Notes under the pieces: generated by a model
Told to the model about the DNA's origin: nothing
The model's database searches: none
The model's input: the letters and a program-made list of their open reading frames with translations, nothing else
Translations under genes and position numbers: made by a program
Part shown: piece by piece, positions 15,320 through 23,617 of the stretch
Layout: each line of letters begins with the position of its first letter
Position numbering within the stretch: position 1 is the stretch's first letter
Assembly (NCBI GenBank): GCA_023395555.1
Contig: JAEWYQ010000026.1
Location: 1-64,000 of the forward strand
Direction of reading: 5' to 3'
Length of the DNA stretch: 64,000 nt
Source: Bacillota bacterium
Lineage (GTDB): Bacteria; Bacillota; Clostridia; Lachnospirales; Lachnospiraceae

Positions 15320-15383
15320 CTGATTGTTCCAAAACCTGCTATGTGCAGGGATACTCCAAACATAATTCCCGTATTCCCCGGTT

Positions 15384-15671
15384 TTAATCCTGTACAGCCG
15401 CAGAGGCCTGTGCTTCTTCCTTGCTATTCATGATATTTCGTACCATTTCAAAGGTTCCTGTACTGGCGAGTCCGCTTGCCAGCCCGCCTAGCAATATCTC
15501 CGGTGTAAAGGTCCAGCCATTAATCCACACATTTAATACAATTCCGACTACCGCAAGAATCAGCGGTATAAATTTATTGGGGATAAATGAGATGCTGTGC
15601 TTGATGATATACCCCAGGCACAGGCAGATTGCCAGCACCACAAGTACAATATAGCGAGATAACACTTCCAT
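15384..15671 (-). CDS. Holin-like protein (Hol44/phage_holin_5_2 type), orphan
   Basis: A 95-aa protein with two or three hydrophobic segments (about 5-22, 33-52, 58-75) and the motifs SISFIPNKFIPLIL and GWTFTPEILLGGLASGLAST typical of the Hol44 (superfamily V) holins. Holins form membrane lesions that release endolysin. The start at 15671 has GGAG 8 nt upstream; an ATG at 15707 lacks one. No endolysin gene is adjacent and the gene is outside the integrase-bounded prophage, so it is either a remnant of an older prophage or a domesticated holin. Confidence 0.75.
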   Translation of the reverse strand: MEVLSRYIVLVVLAICLCLGYIIKHSISFIPNKFIPLILAVVGIVLNVWINGWTFTPEILLGGLASGLASTGTFEMVRNIMNSKEEAQASAAVQD

Positions 15672-15881
15672 GTCAGTGACTCCTTTCCTGCAAAGATTAC
15701 ACTCCATCTCAAGTAATTTGTCTATTCCAGCTTTACTGAAGCATACTTACTATATCCTATGAGACATCCTTGCCGGACATTCCTATTCTTATCCCAGACA
15801 TAATTATTTCCTCCATGCGAAGTTACTTTCCTTCCCCATCTTATATTGGGGTTCATAGGCTTATTATAACATACGGCCGGC

Positions 15882-16709
15882 TTATGCCTTCTGTATCTTC
15901 CGGAACTGGCCGGGGCTGATCTGCTCCAGCTTCTTAAAGACGGAACAGTAATAGTTCACGTCCTCAAAGCCGGACAGAAGCGCAATCTCCTTTATTGGCA
16001 TCCGAGGGTTCTGCAGCAGGAACTCCTTGCTTTTCTTAATCCTGACGGAATTAATATACTGAAAAATTCTGATATTGGTTGTCTTCTTAAATAGCGTACA
16101 CAAATATTGCGGTGTAATTCCAGCCACCTCGGCCATGGCCTCCAGGGTCAGCACCTTGTTAAAGTTCTGCTCTATATAATCAAATAAGGGCTTAAGCCGG
16201 TTATTCTGGCTGACGGCGCTATTATTGGGATTGACGGATGCATATTGCATGATATCGGTAAGAAGGGAATAGATCACACTGGAGTATTGAATGCTCTTTA
16301 ATGTACAATCAGATTGCCCGATGTCCATCACATGGAGAAGCTTCGACAGGAAAATGTCGGGCCTGGATACGTAAAAAGCCCCGGATGCTTTAATTCCGGC
16401 AACATCCCTTAGAAACGCTTCCACCTGATGACCGTCAAATACCAACCAGTTTACAATCCAGGAAGAGCTTATGGAGTAGTACTCATGGGGCGCCCCTTTG
16501 AACAGGAGCATTGCATTGCCTTCCTTCACCCGAAAGGTCTTTCCCTCCGTCAGCAGTTCTCCTTCCCCCTTCACTCCCTGAATCCATTGATACAGGTATC
16601 CGCTGGGGCGGAGGACGTGCTCCTGATTCCAATCCAATCCGGCATCTACCAGATAGTATGGCAGTTCCTTATCCGATTCCGTAACAATAGGAAAAAGTCT
16701 TTTACTCAT
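15882..16709 (-). CDS. AraC-family regulator with cupin-like sensor
   Basis: 275 aa: an N-terminal jelly-roll arm for ligand binding (about 10-105), and a C-terminal AraC DNA-binding domain (about 175-275) with LTLEAMAEVAGITPQYLCTLFKK and the second HTH (MPIKEIALLSGFEDVNYYCSVFKK). Divergently transcribed from the GH2 gene at 16925 across a 215-bp A+T-rich gap, which suggests it controls that gene in response to a sugar released by it. Confidence 0.88.
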   Translation of the reverse strand: MSKRLFPIVTESDKELPYYLVDAGLDWNQEHVLRPSGYLYQWIQGVKGEGELLTEGKTFRVKEGNAMLLFKGAPHEYYSISSSWIVNWLVFDGHQVEAFLRDVAGIKASGAFYVSRPDIFLSKLLHVMDIGQSDCTLKSIQYSSVIYSLLTDIMQYASVNPNNSAVSQNNRLKPLFDYIEQNFNKVLTLEAMAEVAGITPQYLCTLFKKTTNIRIFQYINSVRIKKSKEFLLQNPRMPIKEIALLSGFEDVNYYCSVFKKLEQISPGQFRKIQKA

Positions 16710-16765
16710 CTAATAATCCTGCCTTTATAACTTAATATTTTAATATTTTCCTTAATATTGTCAGA

Positions 16766-16794
16766 TTGATCTGTGTTTTATAACACTATATAAT
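16766..16794 (+). promoter_or_regulatory. Probable promoter of the GH2 gene
   Basis: TTGATC (16766-16771) and TATAAT (16789-16794) spaced by 17 nt, about 130 nt before the GH2 start. A small palindrome, GTGTTTTATAACAC, overlaps the spacer and could be an operator. The long leader leaves room for other regulatory sites. Confidence 0.5.
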
Positions 16795-16924
16795 ATCAAT
16801 ATAACACAATTTTGCTTTATTTACAATGTATACCGGCGGCAATCCCGGGATATGTACATCCGGGTTTGAAGCGTCTGTAACATATATATGATGAAGCCAC
16901 AAGAAAAGAGGAGAATGATCGATT

Positions 16925-19231
16925 ATGGGCAGAACCGAGACAAAACTGATGAATGGTTGGGAATTTACATTAAAAGAACCTGCTGAGCAGAATTTTCAGC
17001 CGGTCAACCTTCCCCACGATTGGGCTATCACCGCCCCCATCAACCGGGACATGGTACAGGGGGCTCCCCAAGGCTTCCGGGATCGGTGGGGAATCGGATG
17101 GTATCGGCGCAGACTTGTATTAGAGGAGGTAAAGGAGGATTCTCTTTACTATCTGGAGTTCGACGGAGTTTATGAAAACAGTACGGTATGGGTCAATGAC
17201 CGGGAAGCAGGCGGCCATAAATATGGATATTCCCGCTTCACTCTGGATATCACAGCCCTGGTTCATCCGGGTGATAATCAGCTTCTGGTTAAGGTGGATA
17301 ATACTGCGGTCCCCGCAGACCGTTGGTATTCGGGAGCAGGCATATACCGAACCGTTAAGCTGCTGGAACTACCCAAAAACCATCTTAACCCGGAAGAGCT
17401 TCAAGTAAAAACAGCAATTCATGGCGATACCGGAAGAGTTATCATCTTTACAGGCACCTCCTCCCCGGTCAAGGTCTGTATCTATGATGAAACCATGCGC
17501 ATCACAGGGGAAACCGAGAATGGAACGCTCCACATGGATATACCGAAGGTGAAGCTATGGAATCCCGATCATCCCCATCTATACCACCTGGAGATCTCCC
17601 TTTGGGAGGACGGCCAGGCAACGGACACCTATAGCCTGAGAATTGGTGTCAGGGAAATCAGGATGATTGCAGGCAGCGGAATGTATCTTAACGGAGAGAA
17701 GATAAAGATAAAGGGCCTCTGTATCCATCAGGATGCGGGCTGTCTGGGAACGGCTGCCCCGCCGGAGATCTGGAGGGACCGGCTGCTCCAATTCAAAAAA
17801 ATAGGGTGCAACGCCATCCGTACCGCCCACCACATACCCGCGTCAGAGCTTCTGGATCTCTGTGACGAGCTGGGCCTTCTTGTGTACGAAGAGCCCTTTG
17901 ACAAATGGACCGGCGGCGCCTATGGAAGGTATTTTCACACGGAATGGAAATATGACCTGGAATGTATGTTAAAGAGAGACCGGAACCACCCCTGTATCTT
18001 CATATGGGGCGTGGGCAATGAGGTGGAGAACCAGGCCCAGGAGTCCATGCTGAAGATACTTGATATGCTTAAGACACATCTGCTGACTCTGGATGACACC
18101 AGGCCAGTTTCCTATGCCATGAATCCGCATTTCAAGTATGAAAGTAATATAGATGCTTCTAAGGTAAGGGATATCCAGCAATTTGTAGATGAAATAAGTG
18201 ATACGGAGATTTATGATTTAGAGGAGAGGGTGGAACGGATCCGAAGAATTGCGGAGCTTGTGGATGTGATCTGCTGCAATTACCAGGAGCAATGGTATCC
18301 TGAGATACACAGGGCTATCCCTGATAAATTGATCTTAGGAACGGAGACCTTCCAATTTTTCCGGGGGCATTCGGATCAGATACAGAACTTCAGTGAAGAG
18401 GTTCCCTGGATGGACGTGGAAAAGCATGACTATGTCATCGGAGGAATGCTGTGGACCGGCATTGATTATCTGGGCGAGTCCATGGGGTATCCCGCCAAAG
18501 GCTGGGCCGGCTCCCTGTTCCGGACCAATAATGAACGCAAGCCCCTCTCCTATCTCTATCAGAGCTATTGGACAGAGGAACCCATGGTGTATCTGGCCGT
18601 CATGGACTACTCCCTGCAGGATGAAGGGGTAAAGGAGCACTGGGATGCTCCAAGATATGCAAGCCATTGGAACTTCCCCCAGTTTAACAAAACAGTACTT
18701 CCCTACATGATTGCAACCAACTGTGAAGAGGTGAAAGTCGAGCTGAACGGCAAAACCCTTTATGTAAAGAATACCTCTGCCTATCCCAACCGAATGATCA
18801 CCGGCTATCTGCCCTATTTGCCGGGAACCGTAACGGTAAGAGGATTAAAGGACGGAGCGGAGGTATGCCAGTATTCGCTGAAAACAGCGGGGCCTGCCTG
18901 CCGTCTCAGCTTTGACATGGAAGAAATCCGCCTGGAGGCAAAGGACGGCTATGAAAAACTGTTCACGGTCCGGGCCATGGACAGCGAGGGCAATCCTGTG
19001 TTCCGCGAAAGCTCCAAGGTCCTCTTCCAAGTGACGGGACTGGCAGAGATTCTGGCTGTGGATAACGGAGATCTTTGTTCCAGCGAGCCCTATGACAGGG
19101 ACTGGATGCATATGTATCACGGCTGTGTCAGCACTGTGATCCGGCTGACCGGCGAAAAAGGCCGTGTGCAGTTATCTGCGTTTTCGGAAGGAATGTATCC
19201 TGCCCAGCTTGTAATTCATGTTTCTTCATAA
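16925..19231 (+). CDS. Glycoside hydrolase family 2 (beta-galactosidase-like)
   Basis: A 768-aa cytoplasmic enzyme without signal peptide. Order: sugar-binding jelly roll (about 1-155; LPHDWAI, WYSGAGIYR), Ig-like domain, TIM barrel (about 255-545), then C-terminal Ig-like domains. Catalytic residues are visible: acid/base E366 in GVGNEVENQ and nucleophile E474 in ILGTETF. GH2 enzymes of this kind release terminal beta-linked galactose or related sugars; exact substrate cannot be read. A GGAG site precedes the ATG. Divergent AraC gene upstream; hairpin terminator downstream, so it is a one-gene unit. Confidence 0.9.
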   Translation: MGRTETKLMNGWEFTLKEPAEQNFQPVNLPHDWAITAPINRDMVQGAPQGFRDRWGIGWYRRRLVLEEVKEDSLYYLEFDGVYENSTVWVNDREAGGHKYGYSRFTLDITALVHPGDNQLLVKVDNTAVPADRWYSGAGIYRTVKLLELPKNHLNPEELQVKTAIHGDTGRVIIFTGTSSPVKVCIYDETMRITGETENGTLHMDIPKVKLWNPDHPHLYHLEISLWEDGQATDTYSLRIGVREIRMIAGSGMYLNGEKIKIKGLCIHQDAGCLGTAAPPEIWRDRLLQFKKIGCNAIRTAHHIPASELLDLCDELGLLVYEEPFDKWTGGAYGRYFHTEWKYDLECMLKRDRNHPCIFIWGVGNEVENQAQESMLKILDMLKTHLLTLDDTRPVSYAMNPHFKYESNIDASKVRDIQQFVDEISDTEIYDLEERVERIRRIAELVDVICCNYQEQWYPEIHRAIPDKLILGTETFQFFRGHSDQIQNFSEEVPWMDVEKHDYVIGGMLWTGIDYLGESMGYPAKGWAGSLFRTNNERKPLSYLYQSYWTEEPMVYLAVMDYSLQDEGVKEHWDAPRYASHWNFPQFNKTVLPYMIATNCEEVKVELNGKTLYVKNTSAYPNRMITGYLPYLPGTVTVRGLKDGAEVCQYSLKTAGPACRLSFDMEEIRLEAKDGYEKLFTVRAMDSEGNPVFRESSKVLFQVTGLAEILAVDNGDLCSSEPYDRDWMHMYHGCVSTVIRLTGEKGRVQLSAFSEGMYPAQLVIHVSS

Positions 19232-19253
19232 GCAGGGAATTATCTAACTAAAA

Positions 19254-19310
19254 GGGGCTGTCGTAAAATAGACTTGCTATCACCAATTCATTTTGCGACA
19301 GCCCTCGTTT
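19254..19310 (+). terminator. Strong hairpin terminator after GH2
   Basis: GGGGCTGTCGTAAAAT pairs with ATTTTGCGACAGCCC at the other end, about 14 bp, followed by a TCGTTT tail. The arms enclose about 25 nt. It separates the GH2 gene from the decayed region. Confidence 0.7.
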
Positions 19311-19331
19311 ATCTTACTGTCCTTTTATCTG

Positions 19332-19585
19332 TTATTGGAAGATAACATCAAAACCGTTCATAATCATATAGATTTCAGGAAGCTCAATGTTTCTTGTAGT
19401 AAGATTAATAAAGGTTACTGTCCCGTTACTGGTATACGTAAAGATCGCTGCTCCCAAATGGGGATTGGAGAATCTGGAGGCGGTAGTTGCATCCTTTCCC
19501 GTTCCGTCAATGAGGATATTCCGGAAGATAACATTACTGAAGCCCCCGCCGTAACCCATCTGAATTGCATCCCTCTGCGTGGATA
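19332..19585 (-). pseudogene. 3' remnant of a parallel beta-helix protein
   Basis: The frame reads DAIQMGYGGGFSNVIFRN and continues to a stop at 19332 with short repeating hydrophobic strands (NVIFRNILIDG, TVTFINLTTRNIELP) typical of right-handed beta-helix glycan-active proteins. No start or ribosome site exists and the upstream sequence turns abruptly into an unrelated kinase-like fragment near 19588, so only the C-terminal end of the gene survives. Confidence 0.5.
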
Positions 19586-19587
19586 TA

Positions 19588-20028
19588 AAAGTCTTTGAGA
19601 TACCATACCGGCATCGGATTGTTCATGCTACCGAACCAATCCAGCACGTCCTGCGCCTGCTTCATCATGATATCGACCTCCGACTGCCCGAAGGGAATTG
19701 CCCAATAAATAGAGGACAATGTATTGCTGGAGATATAAAAGGCTAATAGCTTAAAGAATTCGTGCGGAGGATCACCTCCGAAGTAACCTCGCAGCTGACC
19801 GGTTGCAAAATGGGGGCTTGCCGCCGCGCTCCACACGATACGGTTGAACTCTTCCCACGGATCGCCAAAATCGTAACGGTCAAAGTCTATAATTTTCAGC
19901 TTACCCTTTTCTATCATCATGTTCCCCACATGATAATCGCCGTGCTGGAAGCACTGGGGGCGGCCTTTCAGCAGATGCCGGCTATTTCGCTTATTACTCC
20001 CATGTTTTATTTTACCATATGATTTCCA
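19588..20028 (-). pseudogene. Truncated APH-family phosphotransferase
   Basis: The frame contains the kinase catalytic loop FQHGDYHVGNMM and the metal-binding KIIDFDRYDFGDP, characteristic of aminoglycoside phosphotransferase-like (APH) enzymes, then WEEFNRI and helices of the C-lobe. The N-lobe is missing: the frame is closed by a stop near 20030 with no start in a proper place. The 3' end runs at about 19590 into the beta-helix remnant in a different frame. The gene is therefore broken at both ends. Confidence 0.75.
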
Positions 20029-20117
20029 TCAGCACAATCAGACATAGTATTAACTTCCTATTCACGCTTCTACCTATCCCTTGATAAGGAGTAAAGAAAT
20101 AAAAATTTATTTTCTAT

Positions 20118-20147
20118 TTGACTTTTTTATATTAATCTTGATATGAT
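20118..20147 (+). promoter_or_regulatory. Promoter of the methyltransferase gene
   Basis: TTGACT (20118-20123) and TATGAT (20142-20147) with an 18-nt spacer, about 70 nt before the ATG at 20218, which has a GAGGAGG ribosome site. Confidence 0.6.
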
Positions 20148-20217
20148 GGGGAAACAACTATCAGCAAGAATACTTCTGATTAGATTTTGATCAGGACAAT
20201 GTGAGGAGGCGCAGTTC

Positions 20218-21021
20218 ATGGATGAAACAACAAAAATAATTAGAGACTTTTACAATTCCGACGTCATGAGCGAATGGGAACGGATTGCCAACCGGCCTGA
20301 GTTTTTGATTACCTGCCGCTTTATAGACCGGTACGTTAAACCGGGAGATAAGGTGCTTGATATTGGCGGAGGGCCGGGACGGTATTCTCTCTATCTTTCT
20401 GGCAAGGGCTGTGATGTAACATTGTTTGATTTGTCCGATGAAAATGTCCGCTTCGCCATGGAACGGGCTAAGGATCAGAATCTCAAGATCGAAGGTGTTG
20501 TCGGAGATGCCCGGACAGTGGATGAGATCTTCCGTCATTCCTTTGATCATATCCTCTTGATGGGGCCGATGTATCATTTATTAGAAGAAGCGGACCGCGT
20601 CAAAGCGGTAAATGCCGCATTAAAGCTGCTGAAACCCGGGGGAACCCTCTTCATTTCCTTTATTAACATATTTGCCGGTATCATCTACATCATGAAATAT
20701 GCACCGGAAGCCATTTCCGATCCCCTTGAGCGGGAATTTCATAACACCTTTATTGAGAATCGCAGCTTTTCCGGAAAGGCATTTACTCAGGCTTATTTCG
20801 CAAGGCAGGATGAAATCTTACCCTTTATGGAGAAATTTCCTCTTGAAAAATTGCATTTTATCGGGCAGGAAAGCATCTCCTCCCCCTGCGAAGGCAATAT
20901 TATGAGCCAGTCAAAGGAAGTGGTTGACCTATGGATGGATCTCTGTGAAAGAGTATGTGAACGGGAAGATTTGCTTAGCTGGTCAGAACATCTGATGTAT
21001 ATTGGACGTAAGGTTACATAA
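20218..21021 (+). CDS. Class I SAM-dependent methyltransferase
   Basis: 267 aa with the SAM-binding motif I VLDIGGGPGRYS (about residues 46-57), motif II acidic residue in VTLFDLS, and the LKPGGTLFIS post-motif near 140, so a Rossmann-fold methyltransferase. The substrate is unknown; the C-terminal third (MKYAPEAISDPLEREFHNTF onward) is probably the substrate cap. It forms a single transcription unit with its own promoter and a strong terminator. A second, 5'-truncated copy of its C-terminal third lies at 23.08-23.41 kb, about 90% identical at the DNA level by eye. Confidence 0.88.
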   Translation: MDETTKIIRDFYNSDVMSEWERIANRPEFLITCRFIDRYVKPGDKVLDIGGGPGRYSLYLSGKGCDVTLFDLSDENVRFAMERAKDQNLKIEGVVGDARTVDEIFRHSFDHILLMGPMYHLLEEADRVKAVNAALKLLKPGGTLFISFINIFAGIIYIMKYAPEAISDPLEREFHNTFIENRSFSGKAFTQAYFARQDEILPFMEKFPLEKLHFIGQESISSPCEGNIMSQSKEVVDLWMDLCERVCEREDLLSWSEHLMYIGRKVT

Positions 21022-21057
21022 CAATTTGCCCGGAATGGAATTTTCCCTGGCTCGAAA

Positions 21058-21116
21058 AGGTAAGGGTATGCTGCAAACCTGACATTTCTCTGTCAGGATA
21101 CAGGATACCCTTATCT
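21058..21116 (+). terminator. Strong hairpin terminator
   Basis: AGGTAAGGGTAT pairs with ATACCCTTATCT, enclosing a second stem CCTGACA/TGTCAGG with loop TTTCTC. It ends the methyltransferase unit. Confidence 0.75.
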
Positions 21117-21179
21117 AATTACTTATGCTCTTTCATTGCCTCAATCTACTTTTCTGAATATAATTAAATCAAGATTGCA

Positions 21180-21315
21180 CTAATCATTCGCATCAGCTAC
21201 TGTATGTACTCCAATTTCACAAGTGTTATTCATAACCTTGATTTCATCAATGTTATAAATATTCCAATCCGCAGGTGCATTCGTTACGCAATCGGCCTCA
21301 AAGCTTTCATTCGAA
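21180..21315 (-). pseudogene. Coding remnant after dinB (possible beta-helix tail)
   Basis: Directly after the dinB stop one minus-strand frame reads SNESFEADCVTNAPADWNIY and continues to EIKVMNNTCEIG before stopping at 21180. It has amino-acid composition and short strand repeats of a real protein, but no start. It resembles the end of a beta-helix enzyme and could belong to the same lost gene as the 19.3-kb remnant. Assignment is tentative. Confidence 0.35.
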
Positions 21316-21317
21316 CT

Positions 21318-22529
21318 TTAAATAAATCTCTTCATTTCTTCATCCGTTTCAAGACGTTTTTTCGCCATCACTTCATCTCCGGTCTTTATTACGCCAGCTC
21401 CATACTTACGTTGAAGATTCAATAACGCCTCATTCAGTGCCTCTTTCCGCTTCTCCTCTTGTAAATTCGTCATATCATGAAACGTCATCTGACGGAAATC
21501 AGATTTCTCAAAACCGCTGAGCGTAATACCTACCAGGCGGATCGAACGTTTTTCTACCCTATCCAACAAGGATGCGGCTATTTTATAAATATCCTTTGCC
21601 TCGCATATCGAATCTCCGCTTTGGGAACGGGTGATTAATTTCATGTCCCCGTATTTGATCTTTAAGGTGACAGTTCGGACATAAGTCCCGTCAAGCCGGA
21701 TTTTTGAACTCAAATCCTTTGCAATCAGCAAAAGGACATCTTTCAAAAAATCAAAATCTTCCGTATCATGCTGAAAGGTATGCTCCTTGCCAAAGGATTT
21801 CGCTTCCTCCTCATAATAAGGCACGACCCTGCGTTCATCAATTCCCTCCGCCAGGTTAATTATTTCTCTTCCCTGATTTTCAAGCACGCGGATCACGGCT
21901 TGCTTGTTGGCAAGAACATCACGTACAGTATTGATACCGGCCTTTTTCAGCTCTTCGGCAGTTTTGGGTCCCACCCCATAGATAATTCTCACGCTCCGGT
22001 CTATGATGAGGTTTTTTAAAGCTTCGGCATCTGGTATTTCAAAAAAACCATCCGGTTTCTTTTCTTCGCTTGCTAATTTAGCTGACATCATAGAATATCC
22101 TATTCCTACGGAGCATGTCAGCCCTACTTCTGATTTAATCCGCTCTTTGATGGCAAGGCCAATACTTTTTGCACCGCCGAATAATGCCACTGAGCCGGTA
22201 ACATCCAGAAACCCTTCATCAAGCGAAATATATTCCACCATATCTGTATAGGACAGCCAGATTTTATGTATCTGGTCAGATGCTTCCTCATATTTCCTCG
22301 GATTAGGGCGCATATATATACCATGAGGACAACGCCGATATGCATCTTTTATGCTCATAGCCGAACGGACTCCGAATTTTCGGGCCTCATAACTACATGT
22401 AGATACCACGCCTCTTTCCTGTGGCAGGGCACCAATAATCAATGGCTTGCCAAGAAGTTGGGGATTATCCCGAACCTCGACAGCTGCAAAGAAAGCATCC
22501 ATATCAACATGTATAATCGTCCTGTCCAT
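21318..22529 (-). CDS. dinB: DNA polymerase IV (Y family)
   Basis: 403 aa, full length. Catalytic palm motifs HVDMDAFFAAVE (residues 6-17) and SLDEGFLDVTG (about residue 102-112) supply the metal-binding Asp/Glu; CSYEARKFGVRSAM is the steric-gate/finger region; helix-hairpin-helix thumb (YGVGPKTAEELKKAGI) and a little-finger domain follow. It performs translesion synthesis and is mutagenic. The C-terminal beta-clamp-binding segment is not obvious. AGGGAGG lies upstream of the ATG at 22529. No clear LexA box was seen in the short upstream sequence. Confidence 0.95.
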   Translation of the reverse strand: MDRTIIHVDMDAFFAAVEVRDNPQLLGKPLIIGALPQERGVVSTCSYEARKFGVRSAMSIKDAYRRCPHGIYMRPNPRKYEEASDQIHKIWLSYTDMVEYISLDEGFLDVTGSVALFGGAKSIGLAIKERIKSEVGLTCSVGIGYSMMSAKLASEEKKPDGFFEIPDAEALKNLIIDRSVRIIYGVGPKTAEELKKAGINTVRDVLANKQAVIRVLENQGREIINLAEGIDERRVVPYYEEEAKSFGKEHTFQHDTEDFDFLKDVLLLIAKDLSSKIRLDGTYVRTVTLKIKYGDMKLITRSQSGDSICEAKDIYKIAASLLDRVEKRSIRLVGITLSGFEKSDFRQMTFHDMTNLQEEKRKEALNEALLNLQRKYGAGVIKTGDEVMAKKRLETDEEMKRFI

Positions 22530-22813
22530 CCGCCCTTACCTCCCTATATTGCCTGATAATCCGTTCAAACAGTAATTCCGGTTCATTTGCATTTATTATA
22601 GCAGAAAAGGACAGCTTGAGCTATTGCTATTCATAGTCATCAATGATTTACATATGAGAAAGGCTGTGAATCAATGAGTCGAATTTACTGTCACAGATCA
22701 AGTTTTTCGCCTCTCCGTGTTGTAATAGAAAGATCTTTTATAATTTCATAAACACTGCATGAATATGTAAAATCAAATAAATGCGCAGAATTTATAGTGG
22801 TTATATATTCTAG
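22530..22813. other. Intergenic decayed stretch
   Basis: No intact gene. On the minus strand between about 22680 and 22800 a frame reads FDFTYSCSVYEIIKDLSITT before a stop, which looks like a short coding remnant of unknown origin. No repeat, tRNA or convincing promoter was found apart from a weak TATAAT-like box (22600-22595) facing dinB. Confidence 0.4.
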
Positions 22814-23077
22814 TCACTCGCATCGTTTAAGTTGGTGCCGTGCGTTTTCAATTGAATCAGACATTGCAATCTCCTTACGACATTCCTATTTCTCCCTCAT
22901 CAGTTTGTCCATCCCATAAATCTGCTGAAGGCAACCGAGTCATAATGCTTTCCTGGATTTTTCCGAATGGCCAATTATATTTTGCCAACTGTATTATTTG
23001 CCTCTTATTTAATGTTTTAATTGGATTGATGTCAACACCGCCATCACCATATTTAGTATAATATCCAATTATCAATA
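22814..23077 (-). pseudogene. nadE: 3' fragment of an NAD synthetase gene
   Basis: The frame reads GYYTKYGDGGVDINPIKTL and PSADLWDGQTDEGEIGMS, which are hallmark C-terminal segments of NAD synthetase (NadE). A one-base deletion near 22875 interrupts it; shifting frame restores YKEIAMSDSIENARHQLK to a stop at 22814. The 5' part is absent: the fragment stops being NadE-like at about 23077, exactly where similarity to the methyltransferase begins. It is non-functional. Confidence 0.85.
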
Positions 23078-23413
23078 TACATCATGAAGTATGCACCGGA
23101 AGCGATTACCGATCCTCTGGAGCGGGAGTTTCATAACACCTTTATTGAGAATCGCAGCTTTTCCGGTAAGGCATTTACCCAGGCTTATTTTGCAAGGCAG
23201 AGTGAGATCTTACCCTTTATGGAGAATTTCCCTCTTGAGAAATTGCATTTTTTCGGGCAGGAAAGCATCTCCTCCCCCTGCGAAGGCAATATTATGAGCC
23301 AACCGAAAGAGGTGGTTGACCTATGGCTTGACCTCTGTGAGAAGGTATGTGAACGTGAGGATTTGCTAAGCTGGTCAGAACATCTGATGTATATTGGACG
23401 TAAGAAGAAATAG
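23078..23413 (+). pseudogene. Duplicated C-terminal part of the methyltransferase
   Basis: From the shared sequence TACATCATGAA onward this region copies the last ~109 codons of the methyltransferase at 20218-21021 (MKYAPEAITDPLEREFHNTF ... SWSEHLMYIGRKKK) with few changes, mostly synonymous or conservative. The SAM-binding half is missing, so it cannot be an enzyme. The tail sequence after the stop is different from that of the intact copy. Confidence 0.85.
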
Positions 23414-23461
23414 TACATAGAACGAGAAAATGCACCTTGAAGCTTATGTTTTTATGCAGAA

Positions 23462-23493
23462 GTGGGCAATGAGACGGAGAACCAGGTACAGGA
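23462..23493 (+). pseudogene. Possible scrap of a GH2 gene
   Basis: 32 nt here match 28 of 32 positions of the GH2 gene at 18011-18042, the segment that encodes the acid/base motif VGNEVENQAQ. The reading frame would give VGNETENQVQ. The match is short, so chance is possible, but it coincides with the most conserved motif and lies in a region full of gene fragments. Confidence 0.3.
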
Positions 23494-23521
23494 TCATGAA
23501 GTTAGCGCATAATTAAACAAT

Positions 23522-23579
23522 AAATGCACCTTGAAACGGCTTGTCTCATTCTATTGTGCAGCTGAATCAAAGTGCATTT
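23522..23579. terminator. Long-range hairpin, convergent terminator
   Basis: AAATGCACCTTGA (23522-23534) pairs with TCAAAGTGCATTT (23567-23579), one mismatch, followed by TTATG. It lies between the plus-strand fragment and the minus-strand isomerase gene. Another copy of AATGCACCTTGA occurs at about 23429-23440. Confidence 0.5.
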
Positions 23580-23617
23580 TTATGTTATAAATCTCATCTC
23601 AGACATAGGGCGGATCA

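Noticed and set aside
19332..23600. Insertion sequence as cause of the gene fragments
   Set aside because: No transposase frame, terminal inverted repeat or target duplication was visible in this region; plain deletion and recombination explain what is seen.
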